A stretch of DNA of 15,392 nt from an uncultured Eubacteriales bacterium (GCA_900550775.1 URTH01000026.1:1-15392), one strand, 5' to 3'; numbered from the stretch's first letter, positions 8,677 to 15,392 are shown. Numbers and translations are program-made. Notes: generated by a model not told the origin, from the letters alone.

Positions 8677-8705
8677 AGTATAGCACAGGAAAAAACAAAT
8701 TTCAA
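8677..8705 (-). promoter_or_regulatory. Promoter of ilvE
   Basis: On the - strand a TTGAAA -35 (8700-8705) is followed after 17 bases by TATACT (8677-8682), with an upstream TG giving an extended -10 (TGCTATACT). Transcription would start near 8670, leaving a leader of only about 40 bases. That is too short for a T-box or a conventional attenuator. Confidence 0.7.
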
Positions 8706-8740
8706 TATATAAACTTGACAAAAACTGTACCATTTTTACC

Positions 8741-8770
8741 TTGACTTTATTTACCGAAATATATTATAAT
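8741..8770 (+). promoter_or_regulatory. Promoter of the mtrB-pyk operon
   Basis: TTGACT (8741-8746), an 18-base spacer, and a consensus TATAAT (8765-8770) in an AT-rich region. Predicted start is around 8777, giving a leader of about 55 bases before mtrB. It is back to back with the ilvE promoter, the two -35 boxes being about 35 bases apart, so a regulator bound between them could act on both genes. Confidence 0.75.
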
Positions 8771-8787
8771 CAAAAGCAAGATGACAG

Positions 8788-8857
8788 GCGGCGAAAGTCG
8801 GCCGCATAAAGAACAGGAGGAAGAGTAGCAGTGGAGAATAAAACAGGATCGGGAGAG
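8788..8857 (+). promoter_or_regulatory. mtrB leader: small hairpin followed by GAG/TAG-rich ribosome site
   Basis: A stem GCGGC (8788-8792) / GCCGC (8801-8805) lies close to the predicted RNA 5' end. After it, GAG or TAG triplets occur at 8817, 8823, 8826, 8834 and 8853, covering the Shine-Dalgarno AGGAGG (8815-8820) and the GTG start at 8831. TRAP proteins bind arrays of GAG/UAG triplets, usually with 2-3 base spacers. Here only the first pair is spaced in that way, so autoregulation is a suggestion; purine-rich ribosome sites give such triplets by chance. Confidence 0.3.
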
Positions 8858-9058
8858 TATATTACCGTTGCGGCACTGGAGGACGGCGTGACCGTTATCG
8901 GCCTGACAAGCGGCCGGGATACCAAGTTTCATCATACGGAAAAACTGGATCGCGGCGAGGTGTTTATTGCGGAATTTACAGAGGTTACAACGGCGATCAA
9001 AATTCGCGGCAAGGCGAAGGTTTATACCAAGATGGGTGTTGTAGAGAGCGGCGAATAA
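8831..9058 (+). CDS. mtrB: Trp RNA-binding attenuation protein (TRAP)
   Basis: A 75-residue protein, the same length as Bacillus subtilis MtrB and alignable over its whole length. TRAP forms an 11-subunit ring that binds tryptophan between subunits and then wraps GAG/UAG-repeat RNA, causing transcription termination or blocked translation of tryptophan genes. Conserved features: the core EDGVTVIGLT (17-26), DTKFHH (30-35), EKLDRGEV (37-44) and TAIKIRG (54-60). The RNA-contact residues Lys38, Lys57 and Arg59 match Lys37, Lys56 and Arg58 of B. subtilis; Thr26, Thr50 and Thr53 match residues around the tryptophan pocket. GTG 8831 is supported by AGGAGG ending 10 bases upstream. In B. subtilis mtrB follows the folate gene mtrA; here it is the first gene of an operon with pyruvate kinase, 30 bases upstream of it. 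No anti-TRAP gene or trp genes are in the window. Confidence 0.95.
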   Translation: MENKTGSGEYITVAALEDGVTVIGLTSGRDTKFHHTEKLDRGEVFIAEFTEVTTAIKIRGKAKVYTKMGVVESGE

Positions 9059-9088
9059 AAAGTGCATATGCAGCGGAGGGGGATTTAC

Positions 9089-10849
9089 TTGAAACGCAAG
9101 ACAAAAATTATTTGTACCTTAGGGCCCGCCACGGACGATCCTAAGGTTCTGCGGGAGCTGATGCTGGCCGGTATGAACACGGCACGGCTCAATTTTTCAC
9201 ACGGCAGCTATGAGGAGCATAAGCGGCGGATTGACGCCGTAAAGGCATTGCGTGATGAATTGGGGCTTCCGATTGCGCTGCTTTTGGATACCAAGGGACC
9301 TGAAATCCGAACAGGCGATTTTGAAAACGGAAAAATCATTTTGGAAAAGGGACAAAAATTTACCTTGACGCCAAAAGAGATGCTCGGCACGCAGGAGATG
9401 ACCCACATTACCTATCCGGGTCTTTCCAGAGATGTCGAAAAGGGCACCCGTATCTTGATCGACGACGGCCTGATTGAGATGGCTGTGACCCAGATTAAGG
9501 GCGGCGACGTGATTTGTGAAGTGTTAAACGGCGGCCCGGTCAGCAACCATAAAAGCATCAACGTGCCCGATGTCAATCTCACCATGGACTATATGAGCGA
9601 AAAGGATGTCGCCGATATCAAGTTCGGTGTGGAGCAGGGCGTTGACTTTATTGCAGCCTCCTTTGTGCGCAGTGCCTACGATGTTTTGGAGATTAAAAGG
9701 GTGCTGGAACAGTGCGGCGCGGAGACGATTCAGGTCATCGCCAAGATTGAAAACCGCCAGGGCGTTAACAATGCGGATCACATCATCAAAACCTGTGAGG
9801 GGATTATGGTGGCGCGCGGCGATATGGGGGTTGAGATCCCGTTTGAGGAGCTGCCCTCGGTGCAGAAGGAATTGATCGAAAAATGCTATCGCAGCGGAAG
9901 ACGCGTTATTACGGCGACCCAGATGTTAGAGTCGATGACGCACAATCCGCGGCCGACCCGTGCGGAGACCTCGGATGTTGCCAATGCGGTTTATGACGGC
10001 ACCTCGGCCGTGATGCTGTCCGGCGAGACGGCAGTGGGCGAATACCCGGTTAAAGCGCTGAAAACAATGGCGCAGATCTGCGTCAAGGCGGAAGAGGATA
10101 TCAACTATATCAAGCGCTTTGAGGGCAGACACTTAATGGGCGGTATGGACGTTACCAATGCCATCTGCCATTCGGCGTGTACGACCGCACACGATCTGGG
10201 CGCGGCTGCCATTATCACGGTCAGTAAGTCGGGCTTTACACCGCGCGTGCTTTCGGGGTTTCGCCCCAAGTGCCCGATCATTGCCGGCTGTATGAGCGAC
10301 CAGGTATACCGTCAGCTGGCGCTTTCCTGGGGGGTTACGCCGATTCATACGGAGATGAAAAAGACTTCGGACGCATTGTTTGACCATGTGGTGGATCAGG
10401 CGGTCAAGCAGACCTCGCTCATTGAAAAGGGTGACGTTGTGGTAATCACCGGCGGCACCTCGGTGGGAATCAGCGGCACGACCAATATTTTAAAGGTGCA
10501 GCTGGTGGGCGATATCCTGCTCAGCGGTACCAGCAGCTCCGGCAAAGCGGTCTGCGGTAAGGTTTGTGTGGCGCAGAATACGGCCGAGGCTTTAAATAAT
10601 TTTGAGGCCGGCGATATTCTGGTAATCCCGGAGACCAGCAATGACATCATTTCGATTTTGCGCAAGGCCTCTGCCATTATCACCGAAAAGCCGGGACTCA
10701 GCTCCCACGCCGCCGTGGTTGGCATGACGCTGGATATTCCGGTGATATGCGGCGCGACCGGGGCGACCAATATTTTAAAGAACGGCACAACGATTACCAT
10801 TGACGGCGTACGCGGAAGGGTATACAGCGGCGTTGCAAAGATTATATAG
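9089..10849 (+). CDS. pyk: Pyruvate kinase with C-terminal PEP-utiliser swivel domain
   Basis: Converts PEP and ADP to pyruvate and ATP, the last step of glycolysis. TTG 9089 is chosen because GGAGGGGG (9075-9082) lies 6 bases upstream and the protein then starts MKRKTKIICTLGP as usual; GTG 9062 upstream has no ribosome site. 586 residues, the length of the long Firmicute type. Barrel and B domain: NFSHG (35-39) and DTKGPEIRTG (67-76), with Glu72 at the position typical of K+-dependent enzymes; catalytic Lys219 with Glu221 in AKIEN; ARGDMG (242-247, Asp245 metal ligand); ATQMLESM (276-283). The C-terminal allosteric domain is about 350-475. An additional PEP-utiliser-like swivel domain fills about 477-586 and keeps the SSHAAVV motif with His540; in this enzyme class its role is structural or regulatory rather than required for catalysis. 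Second gene of the operon, directly behind mtrB. Confidence 0.96.
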   Translation: MKRKTKIICTLGPATDDPKVLRELMLAGMNTARLNFSHGSYEEHKRRIDAVKALRDELGLPIALLLDTKGPEIRTGDFENGKIILEKGQKFTLTPKEMLGTQEMTHITYPGLSRDVEKGTRILIDDGLIEMAVTQIKGGDVICEVLNGGPVSNHKSINVPDVNLTMDYMSEKDVADIKFGVEQGVDFIAASFVRSAYDVLEIKRVLEQCGAETIQVIAKIENRQGVNNADHIIKTCEGIMVARGDMGVEIPFEELPSVQKELIEKCYRSGRRVITATQMLESMTHNPRPTRAETSDVANAVYDGTSAVMLSGETAVGEYPVKALKTMAQICVKAEEDINYIKRFEGRHLMGGMDVTNAICHSACTTAHDLGAAAIITVSKSGFTPRVLSGFRPKCPIIAGCMSDQVYRQLALSWGVTPIHTEMKKTSDALFDHVVDQAVKQTSLIEKGDVVVITGGTSVGISGTTNILKVQLVGDILLSGTSSSGKAVCGKVCVAQNTAEALNNFEAGDILVIPETSNDIISILRKASAIITEKPGLSSHAAVVGMTLDIPVICGATGATNILKNGTTITIDGVRGRVYSGVAKII

Positions 10850-10909
10850 CGGCCATGCCGCGTTGCCTTGGCGGATCGCCGCCGGGGCAGAAAGGTTGTG
10901 AAAATCGGT
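10850..10909 (+). other. Intergenic spacer with two tiny GC hairpins
   Basis: GCGGC (10849-10853) / GCCGC (10857-10861) and GGCG (10870-10873) / CGCC (10877-10880) can each form a short stem with a three-base loop. Neither is followed by a T-tract, so they are not intrinsic terminators; they could modulate mRNA stability between pyk and the downstream pair. Confidence 0.35.
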
Positions 10910-11329
10910 ATGTTCCGAACCAAGCTGCAAGTTCGTTACTGCGAAACAGATCGGATGGGTGTGGTGCATCATTCCAGGTATTTTCCCTGGTTTGAGGTTG
11001 GAAGGACGGAGTTTTTTAAAACGTCGGGCATGTCCTACGACGAAATCGAAAAAAAGGGCGTTTGGCTGCCGCTGGTGGATTGTTATTGCCGTTTTTACTG
11101 CGGCGCAAGGTATGGAGACGAAGTCTGGATTGAGGTCTGCCTCAAAGAGCTGGGCGCTGCAAAATGCAAGTTTGACTACCGGGTCATCCGCGTCTCTGAC
11201 GAAGCGTTGCTGGCGTCCGGCAGTACGACCCACGGTTTTACAACGCCGGAGATGAAACCCATCAATCTCAAAAAGAAAGAGCCTGCGATTTATCAGCTGC
11301 TTTTATCGCTGCAGGAGGGAGAATTATGA
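10910..11329 (+). CDS. Acyl-CoA thioesterase of the YbgC/4HBT hot-dog family
   Basis: 139 residues, the normal size for a single hot-dog domain. ATG 10910 is chosen because AAAGGTTGTGA, close to a full Shine-Dalgarno consensus, ends 8 bases upstream; GTG 10898 overlaps that site. The signature VRYCETDRMGVVHHSRYFPW (8-27) carries the catalytic Asp14 and the conserved HH pair, followed by FEVGRTEFF on the long central helix and a second half with strand pattern YGDEVWIEV. Members hydrolyse CoA thioesters. YbgC itself associates with the phospholipid-synthesis machinery in E. coli, and here the stop codon overlaps the start of a phospholipid-synthesis gene (ATGA), so a role in acyl-chain or lipid turnover is reasonable. 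The exact substrate cannot be told from sequence. Third gene of the mtrB-pyk run. Confidence 0.85.
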   Translation: MFRTKLQVRYCETDRMGVVHHSRYFPWFEVGRTEFFKTSGMSYDEIEKKGVWLPLVDCYCRFYCGARYGDEVWIEVCLKELGAAKCKFDYRVIRVSDEALLASGSTTHGFTTPEMKPINLKKKEPAIYQLLLSLQEGEL

Positions 11330-11856
11330 TACCGAATATTCTGACGACCGCCAGATTGCTTTTGGTACCGATTTTTGTGTACCTTGTGCTTGGCGCGCAA
11401 AATTTGCCGGGTGCGGCAGCGATTTTTGTACTGTCCGGTGTGACGGATGTGGTAGACGGGTATATCGCCAGACATTTTAACATGGTAACAAACTTTGGCA
11501 AGATTTATGATCCGTTTGTGGACAAGCTGATGCAGATTGCGGTGATTGTCTCGCTTGCCATTGCCAGGATCGTTCCTTATTGGATCATTTTGGTTGTACT
11601 TTTGAAAGAGGTCAGCATGATCGTCATCGGCGGCATTTTGTATCTGAAAAAGATTGTGGTGCATTCCAACTGGTACGGCAAGGCGGCAACGGTGATCTTT
11701 TATGCGATTGTCTTTTTGATGATTTTGTGGCGTGATATGCCGCATGTATGGTCTACGGTTCTGTTGGTGATTATGATTGCGGCCATGGCCTTTTCGGCCG
11801 GTGCCTATTTGGTCGATACGGTGCGGCACTATGATGTAAAGCGCGTTTTAAAATAG
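11326..11856 (+). CDS. pgsA: CDP-alcohol phosphatidyltransferase, probably phosphatidylglycerophosphate synthase
   Basis: 176-residue integral membrane enzyme with the complete family motif D-x2-D-G-x2-A-R-x8-G-x3-D-x3-D: Asp41, Asp44, Gly45, Ala48, Arg49, Gly58, Asp62 and Asp66 (DVVDGYIAR and GKIYDPFVD). These residues bind the metal ions and CDP-diacylglycerol; the last Asp is the catalytic base. The N-terminus MIPNILTTARLLLVPIF is the usual PgsA opening, and about five or six hydrophobic helices follow. PgsA makes phosphatidylglycerol phosphate from glycerol-3-phosphate. YDPFVDK in place of the common LDPxADK leaves another alcohol acceptor, such as a cardiolipin synthase-type reaction, possible. 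Its start overlaps the thioesterase stop by four bases, with AGGAGGGA just ahead (11313-11320), so the two are translationally coupled. Confidence 0.85.
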   Translation: MIPNILTTARLLLVPIFVYLVLGAQNLPGAAAIFVLSGVTDVVDGYIARHFNMVTNFGKIYDPFVDKLMQIAVIVSLAIARIVPYWIILVVLLKEVSMIVIGGILYLKKIVVHSNWYGKAATVIFYAIVFLMILWRDMPHVWSTVLLVIMIAAMAFSAGAYLVDTVRHYDVKRVLK

Positions 11857-11872
11857 GATCATATAAAAATTT

Positions 11873-11904
11873 ATGACCGGCTGGGTGTGCAGCCGGTCAT
11901 TTTA
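11873..11904 (+). terminator. Intrinsic terminator after the mtrB-pyk-pgsA operon
   Basis: ATGACCGGCT (11873-11882) pairs perfectly with 11891-11900 around an 8-base loop and is followed by TTTTA. It lies 16 bases after the pgsA stop and ends 16 bases before the CLC start. The T-tract is short, so partial read-through into the CLC gene is likely. Confidence 0.7.
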
Positions 11905-11919
11905 CGGGTGAGATACGGT

Positions 11920-13476
11920 ATGAAACAAGAAAAAGAGTACCATGTTTTGCGGCTGGTTAAAAATTTAAAGTATCGGCTGGTGTGGCAGGGAATTTTGGTC
12001 GGCATTGCTGCCGGTGTGATTGTCTCGCTTTACCGGCTTTTGCTCAGCCGTGCGGAGCAGTTTTCCAAAATGGTTTATGCGGCCGCAAAAGCACATGCGT
12101 GGACGGTTGTCACGGTGTTTGCCCTGCTGATTTTGATCGGAATTTTTGTGGGATACCTTACAGAGAAGGAACCCATGATCAAGGGCAGCGGTATTCCGCA
12201 GGTCGAGGGACAGATTTTAGGGTTCTTTCAGGTTTCGTGGTGGCGGATCATTTTGGGAAAGATTGTCGGCGGCGCATTGGCGATCGGCGCCGGGCTGTCG
12301 CTTGGCAGAGAGGGGCCTTCGATTCAGCTGGGCGCGGCGGCCGGTGAAGGCGTTGCAAAGGGACTTGGGCGTGACGAGACCGAAAAGCGGTATCTTTTAA
12401 CCTGCGGTGCCAGTGCCGGGCTGGCTGCGGCGTTTAATGCGCCGCTGGCCGGGATGCTCTTTTCCCTGGAGGAGGTTCATAAGAATTTTTCGGTCAGCGT
12501 GCTTTTGTCGGCGCTGTCCTCGGCGGTTACGGCAGATGTCGTCAGTAAACTGTTTTTTGGGATGGATTCGGTGTTCGGCAGCCATGTACTCAGTCCTCTG
12601 CCGCTCCGCTATTATCTGTATCTGCCGCTTTTGGGGATTTTGCTGGGCGTTTGCGGCTGGATCTATAACAACACGCTGCTCGCCGCGCAGCAAGCCTATC
12701 GAAAGATTACGTTTTTAAAACGTCCCTATGTGATGGTGATTCCGTTCCTGTTTGCCGGGCTTTTTGGGTTTTGCCTGCCGGAGATTACCGGCGGCGGACA
12801 CGGCGTGGTAGAAGCCCTGCTTGCCCACAAGCTCGCACTGGGAACGATGGCGTTATTGCTTGCCGCAAAGTTTTTGTTTTCGATGATTTCGTTCGGCAGC
12901 GGCGCACCGGGAGGAATTTTCTTCCCGTTATTGGTGCTGGGCGCACTGGCAGGCAGCATTTTTGCAAAAATGATTGGTCTTGATGAAGAATATTTTATCA
13001 ACTTTGTGTTTTTGGGCATGGTGGGTATGTTTACGGCGATTGTGCGCGCACCGGTGACCGGGATTGTTTTGATCGTGGAAATGTCGGGTTCGCTGACCCA
13101 GATGCTGACCGTGTCTTTGGTTGCGGTCTGCGCCTACCTGATGGCGGATCTGATGGGGGCAAAACCGATTTATGAATCGCTGCTTGCCAATATGAGAAAG
13201 ACGGCGCCGAGTGCGACGGAGGAACAGGCAGAAACAGAACGCGTCCTTTTGAATTTTGCGGTTGAAACAGGCTGCACCGCCGACCAAAAGAGAATCGGCG
13301 AATTAAAGTGGCCGGATCGCTGTCTCTTGGTCAGCGTCACCCGCGGCGGAGAGGAAATCATTCCGCACGGCGACACCAAAATGCAGACGGGGGATTATGT
13401 TGTGGTGCTTTGCCCTAAGGAACGGGAGAGTTTTTGCCGCAAGCGTTTGCAGCGGCAGTTTAGCAAGAAGGGATAG
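11920..13476 (+). CDS. CLC-family H+/Cl- exchange transporter with C-terminal TrkA_C-like domain
   Basis: 518 residues. ATG 11920 is preferred over GTG 11887, which would lie inside the terminator hairpin; GGGTGA (11906-11911) provides a ribosome site. The CLC core occupies about 1-425 with ten or more hydrophobic segments. The three selectivity-filter regions are present: GSGIPQVEG (89-97), GREGPSIQLG (129-138) with the gating Glu131, and GSGAPGGIFFP (326-336). LEEVHKNF (183-190) carries Glu185 at the position of the internal proton glutamate (Glu203 of E. coli ClcA), which indicates an antiporter rather than a channel. Residues ~440-505 (VETGCTADQKRIGEL ... GDYVVVLCP) form a TrkA_C/RCK_C-type ligand-binding domain where many CLC proteins have none or CBS domains. 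It could gate transport in response to a small ligand. Expression is probably by read-through from the upstream operon or from an unseen promoter. Confidence 0.92.
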   Translation: MKQEKEYHVLRLVKNLKYRLVWQGILVGIAAGVIVSLYRLLLSRAEQFSKMVYAAAKAHAWTVVTVFALLILIGIFVGYLTEKEPMIKGSGIPQVEGQILGFFQVSWWRIILGKIVGGALAIGAGLSLGREGPSIQLGAAAGEGVAKGLGRDETEKRYLLTCGASAGLAAAFNAPLAGMLFSLEEVHKNFSVSVLLSALSSAVTADVVSKLFFGMDSVFGSHVLSPLPLRYYLYLPLLGILLGVCGWIYNNTLLAAQQAYRKITFLKRPYVMVIPFLFAGLFGFCLPEITGGGHGVVEALLAHKLALGTMALLLAAKFLFSMISFGSGAPGGIFFPLLVLGALAGSIFAKMIGLDEEYFINFVFLGMVGMFTAIVRAPVTGIVLIVEMSGSLTQMLTVSLVAVCAYLMADLMGAKPIYESLLANMRKTAPSATEEQAETERVLLNFAVETGCTADQKRIGELKWPDRCLLVSVTRGGEEIIPHGDTKMQTGDYVVVLCPKERESFCRKRLQRQFSKKG

Positions 13477-13503
13477 AAGAGGATATCATAAAAAAGAGTG
13501 TAA

Positions 13504-13541
13504 AAAAGGATTGCCATAGCGAAAGCCATGGCAATCCTTTT
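13504..13541. terminator. Bidirectional terminator between the CLC gene and glmS
   Basis: AAAAGGATTGCCAT (13504-13517) pairs perfectly with 13528-13541 (14-bp stem, 10-base loop). On the + strand it ends in TTTT, on the - strand in a run of six T. It lies 27 bases after the CLC stop and 10 bases from the glmS stop. Confidence 0.9.
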
Positions 13542-13551
13542 GCTGTTTCGG

Positions 13552-15392
13552 TTATTCCACCGTAACGGATTTTGCAAGGTTACGGGGCTTGTCGATGTCT
13601 AAGCCCTTTAAGGAGGCAACATAATAAGCGAACAACTGCAGCGGAATGACCATTTCGGACGGAGCGGTAAGAGAGCCGCAGTCCGGAACATAAATCACGT
13701 GATCCGCCTCTTTGGCGATCTCGGTATGTCCCTCCTTAGCGATGGCAATCACAACGGCGCCGCGTGCTTTGACCTCTTTGATGTTGCTGAGCATCTTATC
13801 ATACAGGGCGTCTACGCCGCAAAGGGCAACCACGACTGTTCCCTTTTCGATCAGGGCAATGGTGCCGTGCTTTAATTCGCCGGCTGCATAGGCCTCGGAA
13901 TGAATATAGGAGATTTCCTTCAGCTTTAAGGAACCCTCTAAAGCGACCGCGTAATCCAGGGTACGGCCTAAGAAGAAGATGCTCTTGCTGTTGTAGTGCA
14001 GAGAGGCAGTGTACTGGATTTCACCCTTGTTGCCAAGAATTGCCTCAACGCGCTCCGGCAGGGTCTCCAGATCTTTTAAATAGGAGGCCATCTTGCCGTC
14101 CGTGAGCAGCTTGCGCTCCTGCGCAATGTAGAGCGAAAGCAGGTAGATGGCGGTCAGCTGTGTGCTGTACGCCTTGGTGGTTGCCACGGCGATTTCCGGT
14201 CCTGCCCAGGTATAGAGGACGTCATCGGCCTCACGGGCAATGGCGCTGCCCACCGCGTTGACAATTGCAAAGGTGCGTGCGCCGAGTTTTTTGGCCTCAC
14301 GCATGGCGGCGATGGTGTCGGCGGTTTCGCCGGACTGGCTGATGACAATCACCAGAGAATGTTCGTCCACAATCGGGTTCATATAACGAAATTCCGATGC
14401 AATGGAGGCTTCCACCGGAATCCGCAGCATCTGCTCGATGACATACTTTCCGACTACGCCGACATGATAGGCGCTGCCGCAGGCAACAATGTAGATGCGG
14501 TTGACCGTGCGCAGATAGTCGGCAGTAAGTGTAATATCGTCTAACACGATGCGCCCGTCTTTGATACGGGGGCTGATGGTGTCGCGCAGCGCTCTCGGCT
14601 GCTCCATGATTTCTTTGAACATAAAATGCTCATAGCCGCCTTTTTCCGCAGCGGAGATGTCCCAGTTTACCTTGAAAACTTCCTTGTGGACTTCCTCGCG
14701 GTCGGTGTTATAGATTTTTACCGCATCGGCGCTAAGCAGAACGATCTCGTTATTTTCCAGGAAATAGACGTTGCGGGTATGGGACAAAATGGCCGGAATG
14801 TCAGAGGCGATAAAGTTTTCTCCCTCGCCGAGGCCGACAATCAGCGGACTTTCCTTGCGGACAGCGACAAAGGTGTCGGGCGTGTCGGCACAGAGAATGC
14901 CGAGCGCATAAGAACCTTCGACCTTTTGAATGACCTTGGTGACGGTGTCGATGATGTCACCGTCATAATAATATTCAACCAGGTGCGCAATGACCTCGGT
15001 ATCGGTTTCCGAAATAAAGGAAAAGCCCTTTTGGATGAGAAATTCGCGCAGACGAATATAGTTTTCGATAATGCCGTTATGCACCACCGCGAATCGGCCG
15101 GAATTACTCAGATGCGGATGCGAATTGGTATCGGACGGTTCGCCGTGGGTTGCCCAGCGTGTATGGCCGATGCCGACCGTGCCGATCATGGATTTTCCGC
15201 CGTCGATCTTCTCGGAGAGAATCGCCAGTCTGCCCTTGGATTTTTTGACATCGATGCCGTCCGGCGTCATTACGGCGACTCCGGCGGAGTCATAACCGCG
15301 GTACTCCAGCTTGCTAAGACCGTCTAATAGAATCGGTGCTGCCTGCTTCACAAGCACACCGGTGACACCCTGTTCGCGCAGCTGCTTCGCGA
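13552..15392 (-). CDS. glmS: Glutamine-fructose-6-phosphate aminotransferase (isomerising), 5' partial
   Basis: Makes glucosamine-6-phosphate from fructose-6-phosphate and glutamine, the first step towards UDP-GlcNAc and peptidoglycan. TAA at 13552-13554; the C-terminus DKPRNLAKSVTVE is canonical. The glutaminase domain shows LEYRGYDSAG, HTRWATHG, NSHPH, VVHNGIIENY and SETDTEVIAH. The isomerase half has two SIS domains: SQSGETADTIAAMREAK, then TTKAYSTQ, and later EGSLKLKEISYIH with EAYAAGELKHG. About 607 residues would be expected in total, and about 601 lie downstream of the GTG at 15357. The family starts Met-Cys-Gly, the Cys being the nucleophile that takes ammonia from glutamine. Here the frame runs on to the window end as A-K-Q-L-R-E-Q-G-V-T-G-V-L-V-K-Q-A-A-P; at the aligned site Glu-Gln stands in place of Met-Cys, and no start is visible. 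The promoter and any leader (including a glmS ribozyme) lie outside the window. Confidence 0.93.
   Translation of the reverse strand, partial: AKQLREQGVTGVLVKQAAPILLDGLSKLEYRGYDSAGVAVMTPDGIDVKKSKGRLAILSEKIDGGKSMIGTVGIGHTRWATHGEPSDTNSHPHLSNSGRFAVVHNGIIENYIRLREFLIQKGFSFISETDTEVIAHLVEYYYDGDIIDTVTKVIQKVEGSYALGILCADTPDTFVAVRKESPLIVGLGEGENFIASDIPAILSHTRNVYFLENNEIVLLSADAVKIYNTDREEVHKEVFKVNWDISAAEKGGYEHFMFKEIMEQPRALRDTISPRIKDGRIVLDDITLTADYLRTVNRIYIVACGSAYHVGVVGKYVIEQMLRIPVEASIASEFRYMNPIVDEHSLVIVISQSGETADTIAAMREAKKLGARTFAIVNAVGSAIAREADDVLYTWAGPEIAVATTKAYSTQLTAIYLLSLYIAQERKLLTDGKMASYLKDLETLPERVEAILGNKGEIQYTASLHYNSKSIFFLGRTLDYAVALEGSLKLKEISYIHSEAYAAGELKHGTIALIEKGTVVVALCGVDALYDKMLSNIKEVKARGAVVIAIAKEGHTEIAKEADHVIYVPDCGSLTAPSEMVIPLQLFAYYVASLKGLDIDKPRNLAKSVTVE

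Noticed and set aside
8628..8705. N-terminally extended ilvE product from ATG 8660 or the codon at 8705
   Set aside because: The extension has no family match and overlaps the predicted promoter and transcription start; GTG 8627 has AGAAGG at proper spacing.
11887..11919. Longer CLC product from GTG 11887
   Set aside because: The added residues would be coded by the terminator hairpin; ATG 11920 has its own ribosome site and starts in the usual charged N-terminus.
13552..13566. Shared C-terminal residues VTVE in GlmS and IlvE as a common tag
   Set aside because: SVTVE is the canonical GlmS C-terminus and the IlvE ending is a short coincidence.
14626..15327. 233-codon open frame on the + strand opposite glmS
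   Set aside because: It is antisense to highly conserved GlmS sequence; composition follows from the codon use of glmS.
1..15392. CRISPR arrays, tRNA/rRNA genes, transposases or att sites
   Set aside because: No spaced direct repeats, RNA-gene signatures or recombinase motifs were found by eye on either strand.

Overview
The window looks like chromosomal DNA of a low-to-mid-GC Firmicute of the class Clostridia. The evidence is gene content: a triple-SLH surface protein, a TRAP (MtrB) protein, a pyruvate kinase carrying the extra C-terminal PEP-utiliser swivel domain, type-II BCAT, and a CLC antiporter with a C-terminal TrkA_C-like domain. Purine-rich Shine-Dalgarno sites with frequent GTG/TTG starts also fit. 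Both ends cut through genes.

Left third (1-7159): exported surface-protein block on the + strand. It holds the C-terminal end of one Ig-like exoprotein (1-594). Immediately after comes a very large secreted protein with a signal peptide, long beta-rich regions, a FIVAR-like helical domain, a Listeria/Bacteroides (Flg_new) repeat and three SLH domains for cell-wall attachment. The reading frame of this second gene is broken at about 2703-2713: the signal-peptide half (616-2715) and the wall-anchor half (2705-7159) are in different frames, and one net base restores a single product of about 2180 residues. Directly after its stop lies only the last ~100 codons of an MFS transporter (7160-7473), a gene remnant, followed by a strong hairpin.

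Middle (7563-11901): ilvE (branched-chain aminotransferase) on the - strand is divergent from a + strand gene run mtrB - pyk - acyl-CoA thioesterase - CDP-alcohol phosphatidyltransferase. Good sigma-A-type promoters for both directions lie back to back in 8677-8770. mtrB encodes a complete TRAP protomer (the tryptophan-responsive RNA-binding protein) with its RNA-contact lysines and arginine conserved. It sits just upstream of pyruvate kinase, a pairing that suggests a link between tryptophan status and use of PEP, the aromatic precursor. The run ends at a hairpin at 11873-11904.

Right third (11920-15392): a CLC-type H+/Cl- antiporter (+) converges on glmS (-), with a bidirectional terminator between them. 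glmS is complete at its C-terminus. At the window edge, however, the position where the catalytic N-terminal Cys of the glutaminase domain should lie reads Glu-Gln, and the frame stays open to the end. This is either a contig-edge artefact or a real change.

No CRISPR array, tRNA, rRNA or insertion-sequence transposase was seen. The most noteworthy points are the TRAP-pyk operon with its triplet-rich leader, the frame-broken SLH exoprotein with uncharacterised beta-rich domains, the transporter remnant fused to its end, and the abnormal GlmS N-terminus.
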